NCBI GenBank assembly: GCA_016946835.1
Contig: JACVTC010000070.1
Coordinates: forward strand, 64,001-128,000
Reading direction: 5' to 3'
DNA: 64,000 bases
Source: Neocallimastix lanati (nom. inval.)
Taxonomy: Eukaryota > Neocallimastigomycota > Neocallimastigomycetes > Neocallimastigales > Neocallimastigaceae
Made by a program: the position numbers and the translations under genes. Below, piece after piece: positions 12,775-28,039 of this stretch (position 1 is the stretch's first letter; every line of letters begins with the position of its first letter). The notes under the pieces were generated by a model. That model made no database searches and was not told where the DNA came from. It saw only the letters and a program-made list of their open reading frames with translations.

Positions 12775-14299
12775 ATTTTTTGTATGTAAATATTTTTTAA
12801 AGATATTTTAAAAACTTTAAAAACTTTAAAAATTGAAAAATGATAATATTAAAAAAATTATATTTAAAATTTTTTAAATTTTAAATTTTTATAATTTTTT
12901 AGAAATTCTAAATAGAGAAGTCGAAAAAGAAGATAATATTAAAAATATTAAAACTGAAGAAATTAAAGTCGAAAAGCAGGAAAATGTAAATAATATTAAA
13001 AATGAATTAGAAAATGATAATTCAAATAATATAAAAGCACAAAATACAACTCATAACTCTGAAAGTGGAAGAAAAGTAATTAATGATAAAATTGATATTT
13101 CTTCTGAAAATTTAGAAGAAGAAAATAATAAAAATTTGATACCGAATAATAGAGATTCCTCTTCAAATAATCATACACATCAGCAAGTAAAAAGAAAAAG
13201 AAGACGTAATAATAAAAACTCAGAAAATGTAGATTCTCTCATTTCATCATTATCTAACTCAACCCCTAATTCGACGGTGCGTATAAAATAATTACTTTAA
13301 TACTTTTTTAAAAATAATACATATTTATATATATAAATTTTTATTATTAAATATCATTCTATTATTATTTTATAAACATAGAATGAAATTTCTGGAGCTT
13401 CAGTAACTAAAAGAATAAGAAAGACAACAAATATGAATAGTTATGGTGATGATATTCAGGGAAAGAATATAGATTACAGTTATAATAAAAAACAAATAAT
13501 TCAAAAAAATATATCAAATACTAAAAGAAAATTAAATAATCAGCAATATGGTATAATTTATTATAAATTAAAATACAAAAAAATATATATATATATTTTA
13601 TAATATTTATATATATAATTATATATATTATACATAAAATGATTATTTTAATTTATTAACATATTACTTTATAGTAGAAATAAATAATAGTTATAATGGA
13701 ACTACAGCTATTCATCCAAATGATTATAAATTCATGACATTAGATAATCAAGGATTATATATAAATAGTAATGATAAATTATTGCATGATTCAAGCATAC
13801 TTACTGTTGGTTCTTCTGCTACTAATATTTCACAAATATCTTCAATAGATAATAATATTGTTCTTTCTGTTGGTAGTAATAATTTAGCCAATACATCTTT
13901 AGGAAATAATAATAATGCATTAATACCATTACAACAACAAAATAATATTCAAAAACCAACATCACTTATATCTACAGTTAATGCTTCATTACCACAATCG
14001 AACAATTCAAGACCTGCTTCAAAATCTAACAATAATGGTACCAATCATACAAAAAGATCTTCAAATACTAATAAACCTACTAAAAAACATTGTTCTAAAG
14101 CATGTATAAATTGTAAAAGAGCACATCTTGCCTGCGATTCATCACGTCCATGCAAAAGATGTGTTAGTCAGGGTAGAACTGATTGTGTCAGTGTCGAACA
14201 TAAAAAAAGAGGAAGACCAAAATGTTCACCAGAAAAAAAAGCAGCAAATGCCTTAGAAAAAAAGAAAGCTAATGCAAAAAATGCTAATGTCAATAATAC

Positions 14300-14337
<38 letters not shown>

Positions 14338-14417
14338 CAAATAACAGTACTAATAACAATAATAGTAACAGTAATAATAGTAGTAATAATAATATAAATT
14401 CAAAAAATACTGGTTAA
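10829..14417 (+). CDS. Zn2Cys6 binuclear-cluster transcription factor (4 exons)
   Basis: Predicted nuclear DNA-binding regulator of about 872 residues. Exons 10829-12161, 12903-13276, 13382-13550 and 13675-14417 join with matching phases and give a multiple of three. The binuclear zinc cluster is near the C-terminus (about residues 769-797): C-x2-C-x6-C-x5-C-x2-C-x7-C with the core KRAHLACDSSRPCKRC, followed by a basic KKRGRPK tail. RAHLACD is typical of the early-diverging-fungus and mucoralean branch of this family. Upstream lie a Gln/Pro-rich block (about residues 125-195), an acidic Asp/Glu block (about residues 340-405) that could activate transcription, and a basic KRKRRR stretch. Poly-Asn follows the cluster. 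An in-frame ATG at 10712 would add a Phe/Ile/Leu-rich leader encoded by a poly-T tract, so I prefer 10829. No PAS or fungal-specific TF domain is visible. Confidence 0.8.
12240..12475. repeat. TTTA/ATT simple-repeat block in intron 1 of the Zn2Cys6 gene
   Basis: Interleaved TTTA and ATT units run for over 200 bases inside the 741-bp first intron, followed at about 12606-12660 by a heptamer array of the type ATGATTT. This intron is much longer than the others in the gene. Confidence 0.8.
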
Positions 14418-14574
14418 TTCTACTGCTATTACTACAAACTCATCTAGTAGTAATTAATAATATATTTTGAAATTTTGTATTAATATTCACTTTCAATCTT
14501 TATTAAATTTATTTAATTTTTAAATTTTATTAAATTAAGTATTTTGATATTTTTGATTTTTCTTTTTTTTTTAT

Positions 14575-14621
<47 letters not shown>

Positions 14622-14854
14622 ATTATTATTTTTCAAAAATAAATTTATACACTTAACATATATATTTTTGGAGTATACATTAAAAAGTAACATATTTATA
14701 TAGAATATTTAGAAAATGAAAGTAATGAAAATTAATAAATATATATATATATAATATATGTATAATATATTATTTCATATTTTGATAGTAGATTATTATT
14801 TAAGTTTATTTTGAAGTCGAATAATTTATTTTTATATAGTTATTTATTAATTTA

Positions 14855-14901
<47 letters not shown>

Positions 14902-15304
14902 AAATAAAATACAATATAAAATAACCATATAAATGCCATAGACATAATATTTATTATATATATATATATTAGTTATATACAACAGTTATATTTACATATT
15001 ATTATATTCAACTTTTTACAGATAATACAATAAAATCTTTTTGAATAGTAAATATAATTTAGGATAATAAATTAATACATTATATTAAACTAAATAATAA
15101 TAAATAAAAATATTGATTTATCAAAATTATCTTATTAAAAATATAATATTTAATTATACTTAATACTTAATATATTATATTATTTAAAGCTTCTTTTTTC
15201 AAGTGTTTATTTATTTATATATTTATTTTTATATTTATTTATTAAATAAATAATAATTTATTATTATAAATGATCTTATTTTTTTATTTAAATTCTTAAT
15301 ACAA

Positions 15305-15340
<36 letters not shown>

Positions 15341-15382
15341 TAAAAAAATAATTAATATATAAACTTTACAAAGTAGTTATTA
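14418..15382. other. Convergent intergenic region with homopolymers
   Basis: Lies between the 3' ends of the Zn2Cys6 gene and the Atg11-like gene. It holds a poly-T tract at about 14577-14617, a poly-A tract at about 14862-14899 and T/A tracts near 15306-15340. A short frame just past the Zn2Cys6 stop (14417-14456) reads VNSTAITTNSSSSN in another phase; see findings. Nothing else is seen. Confidence 0.6.
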
Positions 15383-20411
<5,029 letters not shown>

Positions 20412-20494
20412 TATAAATTTTATATTACAATTCTTATTTTTAATTATAAATATTTATTGATTCTTTATTATTAAATATATATATATAATAAGGT

Positions 20495-20528
<34 letters not shown>

Positions 20529-21109
20529 CTCTTTTAATAATTTACAGAAGAATTTTATATTTAAAATTTAAGTCTATAATTCCAAACTTTAATTATAATA
20601 TAAAAAAAAATTACTTATTCTTATATATTTAATCATATTTAATTTAAAAAATATAAATTAATTATAATATATCAATTATAATAAAAGTCATAAGATAAAT
20701 AATAATATAGTAATTATTACGCAATATTATAAAATATTTAAAAAAAAAAAAAAAAAAAGTTCAAAAAATATTATAATATATCAAATTTTTATTCTTTTTT
20801 AATTAAAAAGTATTTTAATTAATTTTAAAATAAAAATACATATTTTTTTTTTTCCATATAAATATTAACAATTTAAAGTACAATTTTAAGCTATATAATT
20901 TTTATAATGCATTTTAAATAATTTTATATTTTTGAAAATAAATTACAAATAAAAATAATAAAATTATCATATTTATTATTAAAACAATAAATAAAAAACA
21001 TTTTTAATAAAATATTAAAATTATATATATATAATATCAGTTTGGTATTTATATATTAAATATTTATTGAAATAATATTTTAGAAAAAATTTTAGAAAAA
21101 AATTTAAAA

Positions 21110-21176
<67 letters not shown>

Positions 21177-21529
21177 GAAAATGTATTAATAATTTAAATA
21201 AATTATTATATTTTAAATAAAGTAATAATAATATAAAAAAAACTTTAAAAAAAAAAAAAAAAAAAAAAACTTTTTATTTATTAATATTATTCTAATCATT
21301 AATCATTGAAAATTCATTAAATCTTATATATATGATTAAAATATTATAATATTATAATCATAAAAATAAAATATTAAAAAAAGGATCTTGAAAAATAAAT
21401 TTTTGCTATACTCAACATCATAACGATAAAATAAAAACCAAAGTCTAGAAAGATCTATATGACCAATGAGAAAAATGTATTATAATTGATAAATTATCTC
21501 TTTGTTTATTAAGCTCAAACTTAATAAAA
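20412..21529. other. AT-rich intergenic region upstream of the Atg11-like gene
   Basis: No gene is seen. It includes a poly-A tract at about 20498-20525, another near 20740-20758, a TAA array at about 21113-21175 and an A run near 21247-21269. The 5' flank of the Atg11-like gene is at the left end; no defined promoter element is recognised. Confidence 0.6.
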
Positions 21530-21530
21530 C

Positions 21531-22700
21531 TTTTTTTTTATTTAGACTGGGATTAACGAGAGAAGAGGACGAAAGGGCTTCCAGTCTCTCCTTTAAACAT
21601 ATCAAACTCTTATTTGATTCTTTGTCATACTATTTCGTATAAAAATTATTTTACCTTATTAATATGTTCTTAATATATTTTTTTTTTTTTAATTCATGAT
21701 TAATGTTTTAATGATTAATTAAATATTCAGTAAAACAAGAAGACTATTTTTTTCTAATTATTAAATCTCGAATTGTCGCTTTTGAACAACGATACAGAAA
21801 GTATGATTAGTTCTTTTAACATACTATAAATAGTAGTATTGAAAGTATTACTAGGAATAATGACCAAAGCTCTCTAAAGCATATCTTGATTTAGTGCTAC
21901 TTTGGATTTTTTCAGAGCTCTCTTTATTTGTATCCAATTTATGGTATATAAATAAGAATCTATTAATATATATATATATATTAATAATTAAAATATTAAT
22001 AATAATAATATTAAAAAGTTAACCATGTAATTAATCATTTGGTTCAGCTTAGAAATAATGAGCTTTAGTTAAAACGATTTATCAAATAGTATAATAATAT
22101 TAATATTTTGGTTAGTTTTTTATTCACTTAAATGTCCCCGTTCCCCAGTATCGAATTGTTGCTCATCTAAAGCTGAAATTCCACTAAGAAGGAATATATA
22201 AAATACCTGTTTATGAAATTTTCATATTTTAACATATTAGAATAAGAAGGATGTAAGGAAAGACTATAAAAAGAATCCCATCCATTAAATAATGTCTTAA
22301 ACACAAGCTTTGGAGTGAATCAATCTTCTACATATCCATTTTTCAGTAGCTACATGAGAGTTTAAATAAAACTATAGAAAAATACATATACAAAACAATG
22401 CTAAAGTATGAAAAAATACAATAGATTCATTAAATGATAATATGTAGAAACTACATGATATTATTAATTATACAACTCCAATGTTACTTCATATCCAGTT
22501 TAAAACAATAAAATATCAGGTTCACTTTCAATAGCCTTCCAGTATTCCAATTTACACTCTTCATACTAGAAGCCACTTCAGAAAGGATAATCATCGATTA
22601 TCATCAGAATCACAGAAAGCTGTAATTTGTACACCTAATATAGGCTATTCCTTTTCCATCAACCCTCTATGGACCTAGAAAAACAGTCCATATCATTAGG
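21531..22700 (-). mobile_element. Decayed LINE copy, internally deleted
   Basis: Base composition here is much closer to the intact LINE next door than to the intergenic background. The segment at 22139-22193 aligns with 23308-23361 of the intact element (shared blocks such as GTTCCCCA, ATCGAA, GCTCAT and AAGAAGGAA). The boundary after the T run at 21531-21545 (TTTAGAC, GGGA) matches the intact 3' end at 22797-22806. Farther right, around 22480-22570, the minus strand reads endonuclease-like residues (WKAIESEPDILLF, then TGYEV) with stops. The order and orientation fit an element with its 5' end at right, but the RT region is missing. It is a dead, older relative. Confidence 0.65.
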
Positions 22701-22757
22701 ATATATATTTTTAATATTTAATATTTAATATCATTTATTATTTTATTTTTATAAGCT

Positions 22758-22771
22758 TTGTAATTATATTA

Positions 22772-22773
<2 letters not shown>
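22758..22773. repeat. Target-site duplication, left copy
   Basis: Sixteen bases, TTGTAATTATATTATT, directly beside the poly-T (tail) end of the LINE. They are identical to 26778-26793 on the other side. Confidence 0.9.
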
Positions 22774-22802
<29 letters not shown>

Positions 22803-25800
22803 CAGGGAAGAGAATACACTTCCAAAACTTTATTAATTTTATTATAAAAAATACATGTAGGTGAAAAGTACATTTGAAATTAAAAATAAAAAATTAAAAA
22901 ATAAAAAAATAAAAAGCTCGAAATTACTATGTATTTCGGCAAGTTGTACTATGCGGGAATTTTTCCCTTCCTATCAAATAAAAAAGAAATAAAACCTAGA
23001 AGTAACATCTTTAAAATAGATAGTATGGTGTCCACTAAACTCTCCCCGGACTCATCATTTATTGAACTACTAGGGCGAGATTCATCCTTCGTAGCAATAG
23101 ATGACGATCCTGTATTATCATTATGCCTTATCAGTACGACGTCGACGCTCTTGGATAAGTTTGGTATTTTGCAATACCTATCAAATAATAGCTCAAACGA
23201 ACTACTAATGATAGGTATTGCACTTGTTAAGAATTCCGCCAAGCCCACAATTTTTGGAACAAGTGACTCAGATGAACCTTTGAAAAGTAGTTCATTTAAT
23301 TGTCTCTGTTCCCCACTATCGAAATGTAGCTCATTTAAAACTAAAGTCCCACCAAGAAGGAACAAGTATATATAATGATTGATATAATCTTCAAAATTAG
23401 AAATAGAGTCATAGGAAGAAAGAGGATTAAACGCTCTAATCTTCCTAAGGAATAAAACATAGAGATCATCGATGAAATTTAAAGAATTCCATCTAAAAGA
23501 TGCAAGAGCATCGCATTTAAAAATCCAATGTTCAAAAGATTGTTTATCTTCGCCACAACAGGGGCAATACTTGGGACAATCTTCTGAAACTCTACCCATT
23601 CTAATAGCAATAGTAGTATTGTATTTATAACCACAGCGTAAACGTATAATCCACGAAAACCCTAAGTTGAATTGGGGATATTTTAAACTAAGCATAATTA
23701 TAGCTTTATTGTTTGAGAACTTGTTACGATCGTAATTTTGACCTTTAATACCTTGAAATTTGGCAACTGATTTCCAGTAACGTTCTAAAATATCGTCATA
23801 TTTTTCACATTTATATTTTTTGATTTTTTTATACAGTGTTCTAGATTCTTTAGTCCAGGAATAATGATGCATTTTGGGAATAGATTTAATAAGATCCTTT
23901 ATAATACAGTTTGATTTACTCCATTTTGCAAATGATTTAATCTGTAAGGCTGCGCAGACACCAGCAATAGGAGGAATGCTTAGATCTCGAGATAAAGCAT
24001 AAGTACTCATAGTAGAATTATGTCTAATATAGTCATTGTCTTCTGAACTTGTTTTACCATTTTTAGAGAATGAGCCGATACACCAAAATAGACCAGTATT
24101 AATTAATGTTTGAATTCTGGCCGTTCTAGATTTGTTTGAACCAAGTAAAGGAGAATAATAAATTACTTTACTAATAACAAAGGATTGAAGAACTTTTTTC
24201 TTGTATGCAATAGGGATAAGTTTATTTGAGAAGAAACGTGTAAATGAAAGAAGGGATTTTCTAACTTTAAAATGCATGTGAGATATAATGTGTTCTAGTA
24301 AGAGATCATCAGAAAAAGGAATACCAAGATAAATATAACTAGACACTTTAGGAATAGCATTCATTCCTAAATAGAAGGTTGGGTCACTATAGTTTGGAGG
24401 AGATTGGAAGTTCATTGGTTTTATAACCATAGTTGCACATTTTTCAATACCAAAAGTCATTTCATTTAAATTAGCCCATCTATGTACCTTTTTTAGTAAT
24501 TTTTCTAAATTTTTTGCACTTGGAGCAATGAGAACAACATCATCAGCAAAGAGTCCACCACAACACTTTTTTCTTCCAATATTAACACCATACTTTTCAC
24601 AGTCATTTAATATATCATTGATGAATAAATTGAATAAAATTGGAGATAATGGACAACCTTGACGAACACCTCTTTTAATAGGAAATTCATTTGATAACAT
24701 TGAAGCAAATCGAGCACGAGCTTTAGATGAAGTATATAAATTACAAAGAAAATCAAAACATCTACCACGTACTCCATAATGATATAATTTAGTAAGAATG
24801 TTAAAAATAGGAACTGAATCATAAGCTTTTTTAAGATCTAAAAAGGCTAAATATGTGAATTTTCCTTGAAATTTTCTTCTTTGGCATATTTCTCTAACGG
24901 AAATGAATAAACTAATGCATTCTTCACGGTTGCGAAAGCCAAATTGTTCAGGTCTAATGAAATTGTGTGAGAGTGCGTAAGAAGATATTCTATCTGTAAC
25001 AATTTTTGAAATGATTTTCAGTCCAACATTAATGAGAGAAATACCTCGATAATTACTACAATCTGATAGGTCACCTTTCTTAGGGATTGATACAATAGAA
25101 GCTGAGTTCCATTTTTTAGGAAAAGACCCATTCCATATTTTATTAAAAATCAATTTAAGACACTTTCCAGCAGCAGGATGTGTTTCTAGTAATTCTTCAT
25201 TGCAAAACAGAGCTTTGTAGAATTCAATCGGGATACCATCGGGGCCGGGTGCTTTGTTGTTTTTCATAGATGAAATTGTTTTTTTAATATCGTCAATCGT
25301 AATGGGACCATTTATATTCCAGGTAGAGGATCTAAGACTAATATTCCTTAAAGCATGATTCCAGTAATTACGATTAAGGCTGTGACCTGAGGGATCAGAA
25401 GCTAGATCTTTATAATATTCAGCCCATCTATCTAATTGTTTAGTAGGAGAGATAATATCTTGACCAAATTTAGATTTGATGCAAGTAGGGGAGGTAGATG
25501 AATACGATGGTTTAGCCATTTTTTTTAAACATCTCCAACCATTTTTGAAATCTTTATTCAAAAAATAATTACCAATTTTTACTATATTAGCTTTAAATCT
25601 AGCAGAGCGAAATTTGCTCTTTGTTTTCTTGATTAATTTGCAAAGTTTTTCATATTTATTAAATTGTTCAAGGTAATTATCAACATTTTCACAGTTAAAG
25701 TAAGGCTTAATATTTCGAAATGCAATATGTTTTTCATGAGACAGTCTTTTAATGTAATAAGGACAATGAAAAGCAGAGCCCTTTAAATTTGTTGGAATAT

Positions 25801-26777
25801 CCTTCCCGATATTATTTGCTGTATTAATAAATTTTTCTACCATTTCATCAGCCGTGAGCGAATTGTAATGAGAATCGAGGTCATTTGCTAAGGTTGAAAA
25901 ATAATTATGTGATAAAATATCTGAATTTTTTGTTTTACAAATATGTGTAGACCATTTAGAAACTTTAGCAGGCCTAATAAAGCCATCGGAGAGAACTTTG
26001 TTGCAAGAAAGTATAATAGGTTTATGATCAGAAATACCATAAAATGAAGTGCAAACCGAGGTTTTATTAAAATGAGCTGCCAAAGCCTCATTATATATGA
26101 CATGGTCAATACAAGATGATCTAGAACCTTTGGCATAAGTAAATTTATTACCATATAAGGGAGCAATATACCAATTAGGAAAATTATTTGAAATGTATGT
26201 TTTGATCTTCTTTAATGACATGTTAAAATCACCAACTAGGACAGCAGGAACGTTTTTTCTATTGTGAAAACGTAACCATTGAGAAAGTTCATCAAAAGCA
26301 GCTAGTCTTTCTTCCTTCCATTTGCTTTGAGGGAAGTAGATATTACCAATAGTACATTTTTGATTCCAGAAAGAAGTAATATTTACTGAAATGATATATT
26401 TGTATAAAAACGGTTCTTGGAAAAAAGAGCACGAAGAATGAACACCAATAAAGAGTCCTCTCATACCAGGGATTTTAGGATTAGCTCTAAGGAAAACTGA
26501 GTTGTAATATGGAATTAATGGTGATGAAACATCTTTTGGAAGATATTTACTTTTTCCAGTTTCTTGTAAACAGATACATATAGGTTTGAAAATAGAGTTG
26601 AGATATAAAATACTATCACGTTTTTCAGTATTCCAACCGTTAATATTCCAACTAACACAGAGATTAAAGAAAGAAGAATTTGAATTTAGATGGCTAGAGA
26701 AAAAATCTTTCGCCATAGGATTAAGTTCAACATCAATATTATTAGATTTTCTTGACTTGTTCATTTGTTTAAGTTTA
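22774..26777 (-). mobile_element. Full-length-looking LINE (non-LTR retrotransposon), about 4.0 kb
   Basis: Inserted with the 3' end at left: the T run that follows 22773 and ends at 22799 is the poly(A) tail. A 3' UTR of about 150 bases follows, then the single 1271-codon ORF and a 5' leader of only 13 bases. The element is bounded by a perfect 16-bp direct repeat (22758-22773 and 26778-26793). Intact ORF, intact tail and undecayed TSD indicate a recent insertion by target-primed reverse transcription. No separate gag-like ORF1 lies upstream within the duplicated borders, so either the family has one ORF or this copy is slightly 5'-truncated. Confidence 0.93.
22949..26764 (-). CDS. LINE endonuclease-reverse transcriptase polyprotein
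   Basis: Single protein of 1271 residues that would nick target DNA and copy its own RNA there. The N-terminal part is an apurinic-type (EEP) endonuclease: SWNINGWN at about residue 37, QETG at about 66, GDFNMS, and SDHKPIIL near 246. The reverse transcriptase follows: NYRGISL, FLDLKKAYDSVP, RGVRQGCPLSP and the catalytic FADD at about 739-742 (Phe in place of the more usual Tyr). The C-terminal part has a Cys-rich knuckle CPCCGEDKQSFEHW-x5-C near residue 1065, as in many L1- and Tad-type elements, and ends with a hydrophobic stretch (LKMLLLGFISFLF) of unknown role. No RNase H domain is seen. Codon use is richer in G/C than neighbouring host genes. The start is the first ATG, 13 bases inside the element. 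Clade assignment within LINEs is not possible by eye. Confidence 0.95.
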   Translation of the reverse strand: MNKSRKSNNIDVELNPMAKDFFSSHLNSNSSFFNLCVSWNINGWNTEKRDSILYLNSIFKPICICLQETGKSKYLPKDVSSPLIPYYNSVFLRANPKIPGMRGLFIGVHSSCSFFQEPFLYKYIISVNITSFWNQKCTIGNIYFPQSKWKEERLAAFDELSQWLRFHNRKNVPAVLVGDFNMSLKKIKTYISNNFPNWYIAPLYGNKFTYAKGSRSSCIDHVIYNEALAAHFNKTSVCTSFYGISDHKPIILSCNKVLSDGFIRPAKVSKWSTHICKTKNSDILSHNYFSTLANDLDSHYNSLTADEMVEKFINTANNIGKDIPTNLKGSAFHCPYYIKRLSHEKHIAFRNIKPYFNCENVDNYLEQFNKYEKLCKLIKKTKSKFRSARFKANIVKIGNYFLNKDFKNGWRCLKKMAKPSYSSTSPTCIKSKFGQDIISPTKQLDRWAEYYKDLASDPSGHSLNRNYWNHALRNISLRSSTWNINGPITIDDIKKTISSMKNNKAPGPDGIPIEFYKALFCNEELLETHPAAGKCLKLIFNKIWNGSFPKKWNSASIVSIPKKGDLSDCSNYRGISLINVGLKIISKIVTDRISSYALSHNFIRPEQFGFRNREECISLFISVREICQRRKFQGKFTYLAFLDLKKAYDSVPIFNILTKLYHYGVRGRCFDFLCNLYTSSKARARFASMLSNEFPIKRGVRQGCPLSPILFNLFINDILNDCEKYGVNIGRKKCCGGLFADDVVLIAPSAKNLEKLLKKVHRWANLNEMTFGIEKCATMVIKPMNFQSPPNYSDPTFYLGMNAIPKVSSYIYLGIPFSDDLLLEHIISHMHFKVRKSLLSFTRFFSNKLIPIAYKKKVLQSFVISKVIYYSPLLGSNKSRTARIQTLINTGLFWCIGSFSKNGKTSSEDNDYIRHNSTMSTYALSRDLSIPPIAGVCAALQIKSFAKWSKSNCIIKDLIKSIPKMHHYSWTKESRTLYKKIKKYKCEKYDDILERYWKSVAKFQGIKGQNYDRNKFSNNKAIIMLSLKYPQFNLGFSWIIRLRCGYKYNTTIAIRMGRVSEDCPKYCPCCGEDKQSFEHWIFKCDALASFRWNSLNFIDDLYVLFLRKIRAFNPLSSYDSISNFEDYINHYIYLFLLGGTLVLNELHFDSGEQRQLNELLFKGSSESLVPKIVGLAEFLTSAIPIISSSFELLFDRYCKIPNLSKSVDVVLIRHNDNTGSSSIATKDESRPSSSINDESGESLVDTILSILKMLLLGFISFLFDRKGKIPA

Positions 26778-26793
26778 TTGTAATTATATTATT
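26778..26793. repeat. Target-site duplication, right copy
   Basis: Identical 16-base copy of 22758-22773, immediately beyond the 5' end of the LINE. The neighbouring bases differ on the two sides, which fixes the length of the duplication. Confidence 0.9.
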
Positions 26794-27077
26794 ATAATAA
26801 CGAATATTAATATTTTTTTAATAAAAAAAAAAAAAAAATTCGAAAATTATTTAGATATCATATAAAATTTTTTATTATATAAAAGATGATAAGCAACTTA
26901 TAAAAATTGAAAAAATAAAAAATATATATATAAAAATAAATATAAATACCAATTTATAATAAAATAAAAATAATAAATTATTAATAAAGAAGAATGAATA
27001 AAATTAAAAAAAAAAAGAAAACAATTTTTTCTATAATTAAATATTTTATTTATTACTTTATTATATATAAATATATA

Positions 27078-27108
<31 letters not shown>

Positions 27109-27131
27109 TTATTTTATTTTATTTTATTTTA

Positions 27132-27164
<33 letters not shown>

Positions 27165-27458
27165 TTTCGATAAAAATAAAAAAAAAAAAAGTAATTTACT
27201 GAATTATAAAACTAATTTTCTAATTTCTTTTAAAGATAAAACAATAATTTTGAATTATTTTATAAATATATATATATTATTATTATTATTATTACTATAA
27301 TAAAACTTTTATGATATTTGCAATAGTTAAAAATAAATAATTTAAAAAGAATAATTAATTAATATAATAATTTAAAAAAGAAAAATTTTAAAAAATAATA
27401 TTTATAAATGATGGAAATTTATATTTATTTCCTTTATTTTATAATATTAAGGTACTTC

Positions 27459-27489
<31 letters not shown>

Positions 27490-27506
27490 GTTTTATTAAT
27501 AATCTT

Positions 27507-27547
<41 letters not shown>

Positions 27548-28039
27548 ATAATTACATTATACTTTTATTCAAAAGTATATATCATAGAATAATGATATTT
27601 ATAATTCATTTTCTTTTCCTTTAATTTCATAATAAAAAACTGATTTCTTCATAATTTCATATGTATATTACCGATATGTTTGTTTCAATTGAATTTGATA
27701 ACAACTTTAGAGTTAATAAAAATATAAAATATATAATTAAATAATGTTTTTACTTCCAATTAATTAAGTCATTCTATATCTTCATTTTTTTTCATCATAA
27801 TGTTGGTAATAATCAATGAAAATAATGATAAACAATGGGAAATAATATTCTTCATACTTATTTTTTTTTTTTTTTTTTATTTTTTATCTTTTAATATAGA
27901 TATACATAATATATCACATATTTGTATACATCAATCTTTTTATTTTATAATTCCATTTTTATTAATAAATAAATAGTAATAATATTTAAAAATTTCAATT
28001 ATATATAGATAATTTCAAAAAAAAAAACTATTCATCAAA
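26794..28039. other. AT-rich intergenic region between LINE and zinc-finger gene
   Basis: No gene is seen. It holds an ATTTT array at about 27071-27135 merging into poly-T, a poly-A tract at about 27460-27487 and a poly-T tract at about 27511-27544. The right end is probably the 3' UTR of the minus-strand zinc-finger gene. Confidence 0.6.

Noticed and set aside
22929-23375. 148-codon plus-strand frame opposite the LINE 3' end
   Set aside because: Antisense to the intact LINE ORF, with no independent motif.
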